In this document: positions 63,541 to 64,000 of the stretch, piece by piece | Layout of the letters: each line of letters opens with the position of its first letter | Position numbering within the stretch: the stretch's first letter is position 1 | NCBI GenBank assembly: GCA_013373085.1 | Contig: JABXIM010000032.1 | Coordinates: forward strand, 1-64,000 | From: Oceanospirillaceae bacterium | Lineage (GTDB): Bacteria > Pseudomonadota > Gammaproteobacteria > Pseudomonadales > Balneatricaceae | DNA: 64,000 nt | Direction: 5' to 3' | Notes under the pieces: model-generated | What the model saw: the letters and a program-made list of their open reading frames with translations, nothing else | What the model was told of the DNA's origin: nothing | Database searches by the model: none | Made by a program: the position numbers and the translations under genes

Positions 63541-64000
63541 TCAAATACTAAATTCACTGCGGATCCAGTCGTGGGCGGCCTTCAGGCTGTCGACCACCGC
63601 CGTCGCCGGCGAAAAGTCGTGTCCGCTGGATAACGGGTTGCGGATGGCGACGACCGGCAGCCCCGCGGCACGGGCCGCCTGGACGCCGACCTCGGTATCC
63701 TCGACCGCGACGCAGTCGCCGGCGTCGAGCTGCATCAGTTCGAGCGCCTTCAGGTAGCCGTCCGGCTGCGGCTTGTTGCGGTTGACGTCGTCGCCGGTGA
63801 CGACCTGCTCGAACAGCGGCGTCCAGCCGTGACCGCGCAGCGACGCCTCCACGCAATTGCGCTGCGAGCCGCTCACCAGGCCCAGCCGAAGCCGGTCGGC
63901 GAATGTCTTCAGGACGTCACTGGCGTGGGGCATCGCCGGAAAGAAGCCACCTGTCAGGAATCGCGCGTTGGCGTCGAGCTTGGCGCGGATCAGCACCTCG
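63541..64000 (-). CDS. HAD-superfamily phosphatase (partial, N-terminus beyond window)
   Basis: The visible C-terminal part shows the HAD motifs II (LGLVSGSQR), III (NKPQPDGY) and IV (VAVEDTEVGVQAA). These indicate a beta-phosphoglucomutase/phosphoglycolate phosphatase-like subfamily I HAD enzyme. The catalytic DxDGT motif I would be upstream of 64000 and cannot be seen. Substrate unknown. Confidence 0.85.
   Translation of the reverse strand, partial: EVLIRAKLDANARFLTGGFFPAMPHASDVLKTFADRLRLGLVSGSQRNCVEASLRGHGWTPLFEQVVTGDDVNRNKPQPDGYLKALELMQLDAGDCVAVEDTEVGVQAARAAGLPVVAIRNPLSSGHDFSPATAVVDSLKAAHDWIRSEFSI

Overview
The window is a chromosomal segment of a GC-rich gammaproteobacterium. It carries almost entirely core metabolic and housekeeping genes on both strands, with no prophage, insertion sequence, CRISPR array or rRNA operon. 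Protein types and local gene orders (asmA-mutY-yggX beside hisBHAF; hemB-ppk; oxyR-recG; ferredoxin-coaD-tetR-rsmD-M16-ftsYEX-rpoH-thiS-thiG-trmB; glnK-amtB-ubiK-comM-rep) closely resemble the Pseudomonas/Oceanospirillales lineage as I recall it. A complete Mrp Na+/H+ antiporter operon fits a saline or alkaline habitat, but I cannot name the genus from sequence alone.

Layout. 1-71: 5' part of a tRNA gene and its promoter. 133-5907 (minus): group-2 mrp operon with fused A/B subunits. 5967-9497 (minus): yggX, mutY, asmA. 9653-12476: hisBHAF and a terminator. 12600-16765: RND efflux adaptor and pump. 17082-21400: elbB diverging from hemB-ppk, which has a Pho-box-like site. 21911-25116: polar amino-acid ABC transporter. 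25417-30914: epimerase-like gene diverging from oxyR-recG, then an aspartoacylase-like gene and a DUF501 gene. 31198-32967: ferredoxin and coaD diverging from a TetR regulator. 33026-39135: rsmD and a lone M16-like gene diverging from ftsYEX and rpoH, the last with a sigma-E-type promoter. 39421-41794: DUF423, thiS, thiG, trmB. 42322-46370: glutamate dehydrogenase, then a Cpx-type stress module with a CpxR box between cpxP/spy and cpxRA. 46430-51096 (minus): arginine succinyltransferase pathway genes plus DUF1338. 51732-54052 (minus): two PII genes flanking amtB, with a sigma-54 promoter and an NtrC-type enhancer. 54278-63118: ubiK, comM, a GGDEF-EAL protein, rep, a Clp1-like kinase/tRNase Z fusion, and a methyltransferase. 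63128-64000: a thioesterase and a truncated HAD phosphatase.

Nitrogen and stress control are the main regulatory themes visible in the DNA: NtrC/sigma-54 at glnK-amtB, a PhoB-type box before hemB-ppk, a sigma-E site before rpoH, and a CpxR box at the envelope-stress locus. A dispersed intergenic repeat of about 97 bp occurs four times, and a related hairpin occurs once.

The most promising undescribed system is the 646-residue fusion at 60539-62479. It joins a Clp1/Grc3-like P-loop domain, typical of RNA 5'-kinases, to a tRNase Z-like metallo-beta-lactamase nuclease, which suggests a single-chain RNA end-processing or repair enzyme.
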